Assembly (NCBI GenBank): GCA_041393015.1
Contig: JAWKKV010000014.1
Span: forward strand, 1-59,870
Source: JAGQYH01 sp041393015
GTDB taxonomy: Bacteria > Bacteroidota > Bacteroidia > Chitinophagales > JADIYW01
Length of the DNA stretch: 59,870 nt
Direction: 5' to 3'
How positions within the stretch are numbered: position 1 is the first letter of the stretch; every line of letters begins with the position of its first letter. The position numbers were made by a program, and so were the translations under genes. The notes below the pieces were generated by a model. It saw nothing but the letters and a program-made list of their open reading frames with translations. It searched no databases and was not told the origin of the DNA. Of the stretch, positions 1 through 10,700 are shown one piece after another.

Positions 1-439
1 TATCAGGAATCACTAAAACTGGTGTGCCCGCTTTCTTTACTACTCTTTTAGTAGTGCCACCTAACCAAAAACTATCCCATTGACTAGCACCATTTCCACA
101 AGCGCCCATTACAATTAAAACGGGTTGGATAGAACTATTAATTTTTAATATTTCAGAAGTTGCATTGCCTCTTTCAACATGATAGGTAATGTTAATTTCC
201 TCAAAATCAGTGGCACCAGTCAATACTTTTTCATCAACAAATTCATTGAGTCTTTTTAAGATTTTTTGATGCGACATGATCTTCACTTCTTCTTCTACCA
301 CAAATCTTTCTAGATCGGGCACGTCAATTACATGAATTACATGAATATTATAATTCAATTCCTTAGCGATGTATAAGGCATATTTTAAAGCAGCAACTGA
401 ATTGGTAGATAAATCTGTAGGTACTAATATGGATTGCAT
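1..439 (-). CDS. Universal stress protein, C-terminus cut by window edge
   Basis: The reading frame starts at an ATG (complement of 437-439) and runs off the left edge, leaving about 146 residues. The N-terminus MQSILVPTDLSTNS is the usual start of a UspA fold, with the acidic residue of VPTD that contacts the nucleotide in this family. A glycine-rich stretch near the visible end (MGACGNGAS, then LGGTTKRVV and GTPVLVIP) resembles the ATP-binding loop of the ATP-binding Usp class. Many Bacteroidota Usp proteins have two such domains, so the full gene may be about 280 aa. It lies 20 nt downstream of pfkA on the same strand, so the two are probably co-transcribed. Family assignment is firm; its stress role is inferred. 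Confidence 0.85.
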   Translation of the reverse strand, partial: MQSILVPTDLSTNSVAALKYALYIAKELNYNIHVIHVIDVPDLERFVVEEEVKIMSHQKILKRLNEFVDEKVLTGATDFEEINITYHVERGNATSEILKINSSIQPVLIVMGACGNGASQWDSFWLGGTTKRVVKKAGTPVLVIPD

Positions 440-459
440 AAATTATATTTTAAGTTGAG

Positions 460-1443
460 TTATATTGATAAAACTTCCATCATCTCTTTAAGATATGGTT
501 TTATTCTAGTATGATGCTTAGTAGCACTATCAAAAGGGGTAAAATGAAGTTTGTCATTTATTATTCCAATCATTACATTTTTCTTTCCATCAATTAAAGC
601 ATTAACGGCTTCCATTCCCATTCTTGAGGCCAACATTCTATCCATGCATGTTGGACTGCCGCCTCTTTGTACATGTCCTAAAACAGTAACTCTAATATCG
701 TATTCTGGGTGTCTTTCTCTAATATAACTTGAAATTTTAAATGCATCGCCGGCATCATCGCCTTCAGATACCACTACGATCATGGAGTCTTTATGTTTTT
801 TATTACCTAATTTTTGACTTAAGGCTTCTAAATCAGTTTCAATTTCCGGAATTAAAATGTCTTCTGCTCCTGAGGCAATACCACATCTTAATGCAATAAA
901 TCCAGCATCTCTACCCATAACTTCTACAAAAAATAATCGTTCATGGGCGGCAGCAGTATCTCTAATTTTATCTATAGCCTCCATAGCTGTATTGATAGCA
1001 GTGTCATAGCCAATGGTAAAGTCGGTTCCACTTAAATCATTATCAATAGTGCCGGGCAAGCCAATAAATGGAATATTGAATTCATTAGAGAAAACTTGTG
1101 CGCCTCTAAAGGTGCCGTCACCTCCAATAGCTACCACTCCATCAATTGCATTGGCTTTAAGGTGTTCGAAGGCTTTTTTTCTGCCTTCGTAATCCATAAA
1201 TCTTTTACTTCTAGCAGATTTTAATATCGTTCCTCCTCTATGAATAATATTAGATACTGTTCTAGAATTCATAGGAATAATCTCTCCATCAATCATGCCT
1301 TCATACCCCTTCATTATACCCATAACTTCAATGTTATGATAGGTGGCATTCCTCACAACTGCCCGTATACAGGCGTTCATACCTGGTGCGTCACCACCGG
1401 AAGTAAATACTGCAATTTTATTTATAGTGCTATCTTTGCTCAT
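460..1443 (-). CDS. pfkA: ATP-dependent 6-phosphofructokinase
   Basis: A 327-residue protein of the usual bacterial PFK-1 length. It phosphorylates fructose 6-phosphate to fructose 1,6-bisphosphate in glycolysis, in the cytoplasm. Visible motifs in order: GGDAPGMNA (nucleotide-binding loop), GGDGT (ATP binding, with the glycine-for-lysine pattern of ATP rather than pyrophosphate enzymes), PGTIDND (catalytic Asp region), MGRDAGFIA (substrate binding) and GHVQRGG. The start ATG lies 28 nt from the divergent YjbQ start, so the promoters must overlap. A universal stress protein gene follows on the same strand after 20 nt. Confidence 0.97.
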   Translation of the reverse strand: MSKDSTINKIAVFTSGGDAPGMNACIRAVVRNATYHNIEVMGIMKGYEGMIDGEIIPMNSRTVSNIIHRGGTILKSARSKRFMDYEGRKKAFEHLKANAIDGVVAIGGDGTFRGAQVFSNEFNIPFIGLPGTIDNDLSGTDFTIGYDTAINTAMEAIDKIRDTAAAHERLFFVEVMGRDAGFIALRCGIASGAEDILIPEIETDLEALSQKLGNKKHKDSMIVVVSEGDDAGDAFKISSYIRERHPEYDIRVTVLGHVQRGGSPTCMDRMLASRMGMEAVNALIDGKKNVMIGIINDKLHFTPFDSATKHHTRIKPYLKEMMEVLSI

Positions 1444-1471
1444 AATTTTTAGTGTATTAATTGTAAATATA

Positions 1472-1882
1472 GTGATTGATCAATACCATATAAAACTACA
1501 ACCTAAATCTCGTGGATTTCATTTAATTACAACAGAGATTTTAGATAATATTAACCAATTGCCGGAAAAAGGCATCTTTCATTTATTTATAAAACATACT
1601 TCTGCAGGACTAACCATTAATGAGAACGCCGACCCTTCTGTAAGAGTAGATTTTGAAAATATTTTTAATCGATTAGTAAAGGAAAATGAAAGCTATTATA
1701 CCCACACTTTAGAAGGAAGTGACGATATGCCGGCCCATATTAAAGCTGCATTGGTAGGCAATTCTATTAGTATTCCAATCACCAATCATCAATTCAATTT
1801 AGGTACTTGGCAAGGTATTTATTTATGTGAATTTAGAAATAGAGGTGGAGCCCGTAATTTGGTTGCTACTATTTATGGTTAA
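1472..1882 (+). CDS. yjbQ: YjbQ/UPF0047 family protein
   Basis: A small beta-sandwich protein of the YjbQ (UPF0047) family; some members show weak thiamine-phosphate synthase activity, but the true role is unsettled. The open frame extends back to 1343, inside pfkA. I choose GTG at 1472 because it gives 136 residues (VIDQYHIKLQ...), the normal family length, and removes an unrelated hydrophobic leader. Family motifs present: HTSAGLTINENADPSV (with the conserved His), the GSDDMPAH loop and LGTWQGIYLCEFR near the C-terminus. It is divergent from pfkA, and its last 14 nt overlap the end of the convergent gene at 1869-4097. Confidence 0.88.
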   Translation: MIDQYHIKLQPKSRGFHLITTEILDNINQLPEKGIFHLFIKHTSAGLTINENADPSVRVDFENIFNRLVKENESYYTHTLEGSDDMPAHIKAALVGNSISIPITNHQFNLGTWQGIYLCEFRNRGGARNLVATIYG

Positions 1883-4097
1883 TAATCAACTTTTTACTGC
1901 CTACAATTTTATTGGTATCATCAATAAATAGTATGGTATATAGACCATTAGATAGGTCTTTTACAGCTATCTCTAAATTATCTTTTGCAGTCGTTTGAAG
2001 CCAATGAATTTTTCCCATCACATCAATAATTTGAATGCTTTTAAAAGTTTGAGCATCTTTTGATTGAATGGTAAATGATTCATCGCACGGGTTGGGATAA
2101 ATTTTAATTTCTGTCTTGTAATGATGAGCGACACTTGTCTTGATATTGCTTAAATCAAATATTATTTTCCCAAAAGAAAATGCCGGTAAATGAATGGTGT
2201 CTTGCCATTCTTCGTTCTGTATCACTGCGTAATCATCAAATACTTCAGGATATTCTGAACAGCCTTTATTGGACGACATCATACTTTCTGCATCGAAATA
2301 TTGAGTAGTATAATTAGTTATTATTTGATTTGATTGGATCAAATTGCTGTCATTGTAAATGTTGAAATTTATGGAACCAATTGGCATTATCAATGCTTCA
2401 TCAGCTTGATTGATAAAGTTAACGGTCAATGAACTTTGATCTTCATTTAAATAAGCCCAAAAGTGATGATTAAGAAGAGTGTCATAACTGCTTCCAAACC
2501 AATCTTCAGGTTTGATTTGTGTCAATTGCAGTTTTTGGTGATTAGTTTTTGATATATAGTCGAAAGCATGATACATACTTTGCTTTATAACAACAGGCTC
2601 GCCGTTGGCGAATTGCTCTCTAGTTCTTATCAAAGAAAATTGATCGTGATCTAAAGAATAGGTGAGGTGATAATTGGCTTGCGTAATGTTATATTTTTCT
2701 TGGTAATGATTAAGTTCATTTAAAAATCGATAGGTGTGTGTTGCATGAGCAAAAGTATTTCCAAAAGCACCGGCTCCATTTATATTCCATTCCGTTACCC
2801 ATAATGGCTTATGATTTATTTGCGTGGTGATTTTGTCTAACTGCCAAGGAATAACATCTTTAAAATAAAAATCAATTCTATTTTTGATAAAATATGATAA
2901 ATCATCTTTAGTTACAGCTTCAAATATCTCACAGTCAGGCAAGCCTTTATGGTATAAGTGAGGAATGCCGGCATCATAAAAATCAAATAATCCAATAAAT
3001 TTATTCCATAACTCGTGAAATTTGGCTTTTGAGTCACTGTATTCAATTATTTCAAATTGATCGAGTTCTATAGTTTTTACACCAAAACCTGCTCCAGCTA
3101 GAACAATTCCCGTTTCTAAGTCCCAAATGTCTTTAATTACATCATTATACATGGACGTGATTAACACATATTTTAAGATGGCTTGCATGTATGTTTTGAG
3201 CGGTAAAACTACATCGTCATATTGCTCTACAATAGAATCCGGTGCGGTGCAATCGTAAGGAATTTCTGATAAATCATCATCTTGAAGCATAAGATAGGCG
3301 TAATTCTCATTGCCCATTTCAACACCTTTAATAGATAAACCATTTTCAATTAGAAATTGAAGGGCAGAAATGTTTTCAGTAAATCGCTCTAAAAACCCAT
3401 TTTGATCGGCTAAAGAATTTACTATTAATCCCATGGTCGGATCAGAAGCAGCGCCTAACATTGCTATCACTACTTGCTCCATTAGAGTACTATCAATTAG
3501 TTTTATGTCCTCATCTAAATAGTTTTGGATGGAGGAAGAATTTTCTTCTATAAGATCATCAATTACACTATTATATGGTATAAAATCACCACTAAAGAAA
3601 TGCGTCATAATGTTCAAGGCATAATGCGTTCCTATTGATCGGCCTTGCTTCTCTTCTAATTGCTTAATGAAATCAACATAAGAATGAATGAAATTGACTG
3701 GATATAAGGAGTCAGATTTTACTTTTTCAGGAAATCCATTCAGATTGAAATAATTTGGTCGGCAGAATAGATCTTCTGGTATTGTTCCGTAGCCATTAGC
3801 TCCGTTATAGTGATAAAACTGAGAAATAGTACCACCGGGAAATCTAAAATTGGTTAGATCAAGATCCGCAATAGTTTCCATTAGTTCATCAGAGAAATAT
3901 AAAGTATCAAATTGATTGATATCTGTATTGAAATTCCCTTCTAGAATACTATAAAAAGTTGTTGTACTGCTGGATAAAAAGTCAGGATTAGCTAGATTGA
4001 TATTGCCGGTTTGTATAGTAATGTTTTGCCCATAAGTGATAATGCCTATACTCCAAAAGGAGACAATTATTGACCAATTTTTAAGGCTTTTCATCAT
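1869..4097 (-). CDS. Secreted glycosidase-like protein with T9SS sorting domain
   Basis: A 742-residue exported protein. A signal peptide (hydrophobic run ending TYGQ, about residues 1-24) is followed by a TIM-barrel-like region with RFPGGTISQFYHY, EMGNENY (candidate acid/base Glu264) and LWVTEWNINGAG (candidate nucleophile Glu436). This is the spacing and motif style of clan GH-A enzymes such as the arabinofuranosidase or glucuronidase groups; I cannot name the GH family. The last 80 residues (IYPNPCDESF ... GLYTILF ... KKLIINHK) form a type IX secretion C-terminal sorting domain, so the product should be exported across the outer membrane. It stands alone and is convergent with yjbQ. Possible substrate: a plant or algal polysaccharide (inference). 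Confidence 0.75.
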   Translation of the reverse strand: MMKSLKNWSIIVSFWSIGIITYGQNITIQTGNINLANPDFLSSSTTTFYSILEGNFNTDINQFDTLYFSDELMETIADLDLTNFRFPGGTISQFYHYNGANGYGTIPEDLFCRPNYFNLNGFPEKVKSDSLYPVNFIHSYVDFIKQLEEKQGRSIGTHYALNIMTHFFSGDFIPYNSVIDDLIEENSSSIQNYLDEDIKLIDSTLMEQVVIAMLGAASDPTMGLIVNSLADQNGFLERFTENISALQFLIENGLSIKGVEMGNENYAYLMLQDDDLSEIPYDCTAPDSIVEQYDDVVLPLKTYMQAILKYVLITSMYNDVIKDIWDLETGIVLAGAGFGVKTIELDQFEIIEYSDSKAKFHELWNKFIGLFDFYDAGIPHLYHKGLPDCEIFEAVTKDDLSYFIKNRIDFYFKDVIPWQLDKITTQINHKPLWVTEWNINGAGAFGNTFAHATHTYRFLNELNHYQEKYNITQANYHLTYSLDHDQFSLIRTREQFANGEPVVIKQSMYHAFDYISKTNHQKLQLTQIKPEDWFGSSYDTLLNHHFWAYLNEDQSSLTVNFINQADEALIMPIGSINFNIYNDSNLIQSNQIITNYTTQYFDAESMMSSNKGCSEYPEVFDDYAVIQNEEWQDTIHLPAFSFGKIIFDLSNIKTSVAHHYKTEIKIYPNPCDESFTIQSKDAQTFKSIQIIDVMGKIHWLQTTAKDNLEIAVKDLSNGLYTILFIDDTNKIVGSKKLIINHK

Positions 4098-4232
4098 AAG
4101 TTTAAAGTTACTTCAATGTTATTTAGAAATGTCGGACAGATTTATATTATTATCGAAAAAAATTGACTTTAATAGTTTGTATTTGTCACTAAATCAGAAG
4201 ATTGCAAAAGATAAAATATTTTCAAAAATCAC

Positions 4233-4263
4233 TTGTTCTATTGTTAAGGATTTGTTACCTTTA
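4233..4263 (+). promoter_or_regulatory. Bacteroidota-type promoter for the 4.27-kb structured RNA
   Basis: TTG at 4233-4235 and TAccTTTa starting at 4256 are separated by 20 nt, matching the Bacteroidota consensus TTG-N17-23-TAnnTTTG except for the last base. It predicts transcription from about 4270, exactly where the closing stem of the RNA below begins. The agreement of promoter and structure supports both. Confidence 0.6.
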
Positions 4264-4270
4264 AAACATA

Positions 4271-4469
4271 ACTCGTAAGAGTGAAGACGTATTAAGAAAC
4301 CTAACAGTATTTATAATAGGTACAATATACTAACAAAAGAGCGGGCCTCAGTCCTTCAGTTTCATTAAAGGATTCTAACTTTTAGACAAGGGGATTATCG
4401 ACAGTTGGTTGCGACCATAGCTTGAAAAGAAAGGTTTCTTGGCCTACTTCACTTTTGCGGTTTTTTTTT
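4271..4469 (+). ncRNA. ssrS: Structured RNA with 6S-like architecture
   Basis: No credible protein is encoded here, but the ends pair into a long closing stem: 4274-4286 pairs with 4447-4459 over 13 consecutive pairs (two G-U). After a 7/6-nt internal loop, 4294-4301 (AAGAAACC) pairs with 4433-4440 (GGTTTCTT). The roughly 130 nt inside hold a smaller hairpin (TCCTT/AAGGA near 4350-4372) and an open, AU-rich bubble. A run of nine T (4461-4469) follows at once, like an intrinsic terminator, and a promoter lies just upstream. Length (about 195 nt) and a rod with a large central bubble match 6S RNA, which binds RNA polymerase. I did not recognise a conserved 6S sequence, so identity rests on shape. 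RNase P and tmRNA signatures are absent. Confidence 0.55.
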
Positions 4470-4579
4470 CTTCCATCATTATTTTTCATTTTGCTTTCTT
4501 ATTTTGTATAGTGAACAACACCTTTTGAGAGGGGAATTTTTTTGTTTAGTTGTTTCACATATTAATTGAATAGTAAAAA

Positions 4580-5659
4580 ATGAGAATCGCTTTTGGCATA
4601 TTGATGCTTATTCATGCCAGTATTCATTTGTTGGGTTTTATAAAAGGACTTGGTATTAATAATATACAGGCTTTAACGCAACCAATTTCTAAAACTTTAG
4701 GATGGGTTTGGTTTTTAGCTTTTGTGTTATTTATAGTCAGTTTTCTAATGTTAGCTTTAAAAAATCAATATTGGTGGACTTTAGCTCTCATTGCTATAAT
4801 CGTTTCTCAAATATTAATCTTTTCTTTTTGGCAAGATGCTAAGTTTGGAAGTCTAGCCAATCTGATTATTTTGTTTTTCATTGTTCCTGCAATAGGCTTA
4901 AGCAGTTTTAATTCTAAATTGATAAAGGAAAGGGATTCTCAAAGCAGCATGATAGAGGATGTCTCTCAAAATAAATTAGAAGATTTACCTGAACTTGTTC
5001 AGAATTGGTTGATTAGAACTGGTGTACTAGAAATTGATGAAATTACTAGTGTTTACTTACAGCAAGAGGCTTTAATGAAGATGAAGCCAACACAAAAAAA
5101 ATGGTATAAGGCAAATGCAGAACAATATTTCACAACATATCCTCCATCTTTTAATTGGTCGGTTAAATTAAAAATGAACCCTTTCGTACATATTGTTGGA
5201 AGAGATAAGTTTGAAGGAGGGAAAGGGGAGATGGTGATAAAGCTGTTAGGAGTTTTTAATATAGTTAATGTAAAAAACAATTCAAAAATTGATCAATCAA
5301 CAATTCAAAGATATTTAGCAGAAACTGTTTGGTTTCCTTCTGCCGCACTAAGTAAATATATTGTTTGGGAAGGTATTGATACTTATAGTGCCAAGGCTAC
5401 TATGAGTTATCAGGGAGTTGCTAGTTCAGGTATATTTTATTTCAATGAAAAAGGAGAGTTTGAGAGATTTAGTGCCTTGAGATATATGTCGCCTGAGAAG
5501 GATGTTGAACCGACAGAATGGATTGTAGAAGCTAAAAATAATCAAGTGCTTAACGGAGTATTAATACCTACAGAACTAGAAGCCACATGGAAGTTAAAAG
5601 AAGGAGACTGGACTTGGCTCAAGCTGAAAGTTACTAAGCTCGACTATAATGTCTACTAA
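4580..5659 (+). CDS. Membrane protein with DUF6544-like domain
   Basis: A 359-residue protein. The first 115 residues form about four membrane helices (ILMLIHASIHLLGF, VWFLAFVLFIVSFLML, TLALIAIIVSQILIF, NLIILFFIVPAIGL). The rest matches the pattern I know as DUF6544/DUF6920: LPELVQNWLIRTGV, then FNWSVKLKMNPFVHIVGRD, GKGEMVIKLLGVFN, YLAETVWFPSAAL and a beta-rich C-terminus. The function of this family is unknown. It is transcribed alone, between the structured RNA and an acyl-CoA dehydrogenase, with no obvious operon partner. Confidence 0.75.
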   Translation: MRIAFGILMLIHASIHLLGFIKGLGINNIQALTQPISKTLGWVWFLAFVLFIVSFLMLALKNQYWWTLALIAIIVSQILIFSFWQDAKFGSLANLIILFFIVPAIGLSSFNSKLIKERDSQSSMIEDVSQNKLEDLPELVQNWLIRTGVLEIDEITSVYLQQEALMKMKPTQKKWYKANAEQYFTTYPPSFNWSVKLKMNPFVHIVGRDKFEGGKGEMVIKLLGVFNIVNVKNNSKIDQSTIQRYLAETVWFPSAALSKYIVWEGIDTYSAKATMSYQGVASSGIFYFNEKGEFERFSALRYMSPEKDVEPTEWIVEAKNNQVLNGVLIPTELEATWKLKEGDWTWLKLKVTKLDYNVY

Positions 5660-5771
5660 GTAAAATCAATTAAAAAAACGTTACGATTAAAATACACTAG
5701 AACAATTCCTATGCATGCATTGTATTTTTATCAGATCAATAATTTCAATAAATCACTATAAATTATAAGCC

Positions 5772-7589
5772 ATGAGCTATTTTAAATTACCAGAAGAAAT
5801 ACTAAAAGGAGGATCTTTCCTTGTAGAAGATACTAAAGCAAATGATGTTTTTATTCCTGAAGAGTTTAATGAAGAACAACGAGGAGTTTATGACTTAGTG
5901 AAAGAATTTTGCGTAAAGGAAATTCATAGCTTGGGCATGTTAAAAGTGGCACAAATGAGCGCTGACAAAGACATGGATCAAATTTTGGAAATTTTCCAAA
6001 AAGCTTCTGATTTAGGATTAATGAGTGTTGCTATTCCGGAAGAATATGATGGTTTGGGACTCGATTTTAATACAGGATTATTATACAGCGAAGCTATTTC
6101 AATGGCATTTTCATTTGCTACTACTATTGGTGCACAAACTTCTATTGGATCGCTACCAATAGTATATTATGGAACAGAAGAGCAAAAGAAAAAATATTTA
6201 CCGGGTATCGCTTCAGGAGAAATTAAAGCGGCTTATGCATTAACAGAACCTTCATCAGGTTCAGATGCGAACTCAGGTAAAACAAGTGCTACTTTAAATA
6301 AAAAAGGTACTCATTATGTTTTAAATGGTCAGAAAATGTGGATCACTAATGGTGGTTTTGCTGATGTATTTATCGTTTTTGCTAAAATTGATGACGACAA
6401 AAACATGTCTGCTTTTATAGTGGAAAAGGCATTCGGAGGCATTGAGTTAGGTGCAGAGGAAAAGAAAATGGGAATTAAAGCATCGAGTACGGTGCAGGTA
6501 TTCTTTAATAACTGTGAAGTTCCGGTAGAAAATCTTTTATCTGAAAGAGCAGAAGGATTCAAAATTGCCTTGAATATTTTGAATTCTGGAAGAGCAAAAC
6601 TAGCAGCAGGTGGTGTTGGTGGCTCAAAACATGCTATTGATCAAGCAATCAAGTATGCCAATCAAAGAGAACAATTTAATGTTCCTATTTCAAGTTTTGG
6701 AGCGATGAAGTATAAAATTGGTCAATCTGTAGCTTGGGCATTTGCTGTAGAATCTGCCGTTTTTAGAACAGGTTACAATATTGATAGAAAATATGATGCT
6801 TTAAGGGAAGAAGGAGCAACTGATTCAGAGGCAAAGGTAAAATCGTTAAGAGAATTTGCTATTGAATGTGCTATCATAAAAGTACAAGGTTCTGAATTAT
6901 TGGATTATACCACCGATGAAGCATTACAAATACACGGAGGAATGGGTTACTCTATGGAAACCGGTATTGAAATGGGATATAGAGATGGTAGGATTGCACG
7001 AATCTATGAAGGCACCAATGAAATCAACAGAATGCTTTCTGTGGCGGAGTTAACCAAAAGAGCCATGAAAACTAAAGAAATCAATTTGATGAGTGAAGGG
7101 AAGAAGATTCCTGCGCATTTAATTGGCGAATTGATTCCTTTTAGAAGCAGTAAGAAGTTAAAAGAAGAAACCAGAATTGTAGAAAATATTAAAAAGGCAT
7201 TTTTATTAATTTCTGGTGCTGCCGGTAGAAGTTTAGGTAAAAAATTGGTTGACGAGCAAGAAATCGTGATGAACTTCGCCGATATTTTAGCAGAAGCATT
7301 TATTTGTGAATCAGCTTTATTAAGAGTTAAAAAATTGACAGCGAATAAAGAATTAGATCAAAATAATTTAGCGATCAAACGTGCGGCAATGAAATTGTAT
7401 TTATACGAAGCTTTAGATAGAGTGAGAAAAGCTGGATATGATGCCATTAATAGTTATGCTAGCGGAGCTGAAAAAGTAGTGATGAGAAGATTGTTGATGC
7501 TTTTAACACCTCCTTATGAGATCAATCCAAAAAGTTTAAGACGAAAAGTGGCCGATGCTTGTATTGAAGCAGATGGTTATTGCTTGTAG
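5772..7589 (+). CDS. Acyl-CoA dehydrogenase, long (VLCAD/ACAD9-like) form
   Basis: An FAD flavoprotein of 605 residues that should introduce the 2,3-double bond into acyl-CoA in beta-oxidation. The classical ACAD core covers residues 1-430 (AYALTEPSSGSDANS for FAD/acyl contacts, KMWITNGGFAD, QIHGGMGYS). The catalytic Glu lies in RIYEGTNEINRM at the position used by short/medium-chain and very-long-chain enzymes. The extra 170 helical residues at the C-terminus are typical of VLCAD/ACAD9-type enzymes, which associate with membranes. The gene is monocistronic: it ends at a strong terminator at 7608-7646. The second ACAD of the window (36663-38195) belongs to a different subfamily. Confidence 0.92.
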   Translation: MSYFKLPEEILKGGSFLVEDTKANDVFIPEEFNEEQRGVYDLVKEFCVKEIHSLGMLKVAQMSADKDMDQILEIFQKASDLGLMSVAIPEEYDGLGLDFNTGLLYSEAISMAFSFATTIGAQTSIGSLPIVYYGTEEQKKKYLPGIASGEIKAAYALTEPSSGSDANSGKTSATLNKKGTHYVLNGQKMWITNGGFADVFIVFAKIDDDKNMSAFIVEKAFGGIELGAEEKKMGIKASSTVQVFFNNCEVPVENLLSERAEGFKIALNILNSGRAKLAAGGVGGSKHAIDQAIKYANQREQFNVPISSFGAMKYKIGQSVAWAFAVESAVFRTGYNIDRKYDALREEGATDSEAKVKSLREFAIECAIIKVQGSELLDYTTDEALQIHGGMGYSMETGIEMGYRDGRIARIYEGTNEINRMLSVAELTKRAMKTKEINLMSEGKKIPAHLIGELIPFRSSKKLKEETRIVENIKKAFLLISGAAGRSLGKKLVDEQEIVMNFADILAEAFICESALLRVKKLTANKELDQNNLAIKRAAMKLYLYEALDRVRKAGYDAINSYASGAEKVVMRRLLMLLTPPYEINPKSLRRKVADACIEADGYCL

Positions 7590-7607
7590 GATTCAATTTA
7601 AATAGTT

Positions 7608-7646
7608 AAAAGGGGCATTTCATTTCGGTGGAATGCCCCTTTTTTA
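7608..7646 (+). terminator. Intrinsic terminator after acyl-CoA dehydrogenase
   Basis: The stem AGGGGCATT (7611-7619) pairs with AATGCCCCT (7632-7640), with a 12-nt loop, and is followed by T6. A-rich sequence before the stem makes it partly usable on the other strand, but no gene there needs it. Confidence 0.9.
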
Positions 7647-7710
7647 TATAGAGAATATTTAAAATAAGTTATATATTACTTCATTTTCTAGTTATTGATT
7701 TCGCCCAATC

Positions 7711-10700
7711 ATGCTTGATTTTAAGCGCTCATGTTGCCTAATAGGAAGCTCATCTTTATTAATTAGATGTGCCAATATTCTCAAAAAAAACAATTGGGAC
7801 ATAAAATGGATAGGCTCTTCAGATGCTAGAATAGTTGAATATTGTAAGCAGGAAAATATTCAAAATTTAAACGATTCTTCTAATTATAAAGAAGCATTGT
7901 TAAATACTGATTTAGATTATCTTTTTAGTATCGTCAATAATATGATTTTCGATAAAGAGATAATCAATGCTCCTAAACAGTTTGCCATTAATTACCATGA
8001 TGCATTATTACCTAATTATGCGGGCATGCATGCGAGTTTCTGGGCATTGTATTATCAAGAGAAACAACATGGCATTTCTTGGCACATCATTGATGACGGG
8101 ATTGATTCCGGCGATATTATCATCCAAAAGTCAATTGATATCAATAAAAATGAAACAGCTTTAAGCCTTCATTCTAAATGTTATGAGCAAGCTGTTATCG
8201 CGTTTGAGGAGATGATTCATCAGTTGGAAAACAATTCCATTCAACCCAAACCACAAGACAGTAAAAGAAGAAGCTATAATGCTTGGCAAAAAAGACCTCA
8301 AAATGCATGCATCATCAACTTTGATCAATCGGCTGAAACAATCCAAAACCAAATAAATGCCTATGATTTTGGGCTGCACTACGAAAATCCAATTGGACAA
8401 CCAAAGCTGTTAATTGAAGACAAACTTTATATAATTGTTGAGAGTGAAGTTCTAAAAGAAAAGTCTAATGGTCAATTTGGAAGTATTGACTGCATGGATG
8501 AAAATACTTTGATTGTCAATACTAAAGATCTTAAGATAGCGATTAAGAAACTGAGTGATATTTATGGCAAAAACCAACCCTTATCTGAATTAAATATTGC
8601 GACGGGAGCAATTGTCAATAATATTGATTCTGTCATTGAGCCACTATCAAATCAATACGAGCTCACTTCAAAGCACGAAAAATACTGGGTCAATAAATTG
8701 CTCGATTTAGATGTTTTGGAAATGCCTTTTGTGCACCGAAACAAAAGTATAAGCGGAGGAAGAAAATCGAAGGTATTCAACATTGAAATAGATAATCATG
8801 AAGCGATTTTTTCAATTAACAAGCTTGAACCGAACCATTATTTAAGTCTATTGATTCTGTACTTGTCGAGTCTTTCTGATCATTATAATTTTGATATTGC
8901 TATTCAACAAAACGAATATCAATTTGCCAATCTATTTTCATCCATTATACCTTGTAAAATTCAAATTGATGCTAAACAATCTGTTAAGGAGAATTTAGAA
9001 ATAATTTTAGTACAATTAAAAGAAGCGCAAAAAAGAACGCCTTTTGTAAATGATATCATCAGCAGATATCCAATACTTCGTGAAAATATTTCTGTAGATC
9101 AAATCAAAGGATTCAATTTAACCATTGGAGTTGCCGAAAAAGAGATTGAGTTGGATAATTCTTCCACTTGGAACATTTGTTTTTCAATGAAGGAGCAAAA
9201 TTGGCAAATCAGTTATCCTGAAGATGAATTCAATCATCCCATTGCTCAGTCGTTTATATCTCATTTTCAGCATTTTGCAAACCAACTTCAACTTAATTAT
9301 GATCAAACTTTAAATAGTATTTCTCTTTTACCTAAGGCTGAATTAGATCAAATCATCTATGAACGAAACATCAGAACGGTAGAAATTCCAAAAAATAAGT
9401 GCATTCATCATTTGTTTGAAACGTATGCAATTGAAACGCCCAATGAAATTGCCATTGTGTATGGAGAAGAATCCATTACTTATCATGATTTAAATGCCAA
9501 AGCGACCCTATTAGCTAATCATTTATATGCTAATGGTTTTCAACCCAAGCAACATGTAGGTATTTTTTTGCATCGAAATATAGAGCATATTGTAGCTATA
9601 TTGGGCATCTTAAAAGCTGGCGGTTGCTATGTTCCACTTAATCCTGACTATCCTTTAGCTCGATTAGAAGTGATGATTCATGAGGCAAACATCCATCATT
9701 TAATCACCGCTCAAGAACTTTTAAAGGAACTAGAAAATGAGAGCATCAATACCTTGATCTGGGAAGAAATTTCGTTTGATATAGAACAAAAAGAAAACGA
9801 ATACAAATTCTCGTCTAGTGATTTGGCTTACATCATGTTTACTTCGGGGTCAAGTGGAAGACCGAAAGGCGTACCAATCTCTCATTTAAATGTTGTCAAT
9901 TTCCTTTTTGGCATTCGCGATTATATCAATCTTTCATCCAGAAGAATAGGAGCAGTAGCCGCACCATTTAGTTTTGATGTTTCAGTGGAGGAAATTTTTT
10001 CAACCATTTGTTTTGGTGGAACGGCGCATATTATTCCAAAAGATCTGTTGGTGCAACCGAAACCGTTGGTAGACTATTTGTATCATAATAAAATCAATGT
10101 GATGTTTATTATTCCAACGCTTTTGGATAAGATAGCGGAGGAATTTACACCACAAACCATCCAACATCTTGAATGTATTTTAAGTGGTTTGCAATCAAAG
10201 AAAAATAAGTCATTTAAAAAGTTTAGAAATCTTTCTTCAGAAATGAAGATTATCAACACCTATGGACCGACTGAAGTTACTTTTGGACCTTGTGGTTATT
10301 ATTATCTAGGAGATGAATTAGATGAATTAGAAACACCAATTGGTCAGCCGTTGGCGAATTATGAAATGTATGTGGTGAATAGCCAAATACAGGTTCTGCC
10401 GGATTATATTCCTGGAGAATTGTTAATTGGTGGACAAAGCGTATCAAAGGGATATTTGAATTATCCTGAATTAAACACACAGCGATTTATTGAAACTTCT
10501 TTTGGTGGGGCAACCAAAAAATATAGATCAGGTGATTTGGTGTATAGCGATGGTAAAGGCAATATTCATTTCATCGGGCGAAGAGATAATCAAGTAAAAA
10601 TTAGAGGATTTCGGATAGAAATTGGCGAAGTTGAAAGCGCGATTAGTAAAATTGAATCAATCGAAAAGTGTATTGTTTTGGCGAAAAAGGTCAACCAAAA

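Noticed and set aside
4036..4278. 80-residue plus-strand frame
   Set aside because: Begins opposite the signal peptide of the T9SS glycosidase-like gene and ends at the start of the structured RNA; no family likeness.
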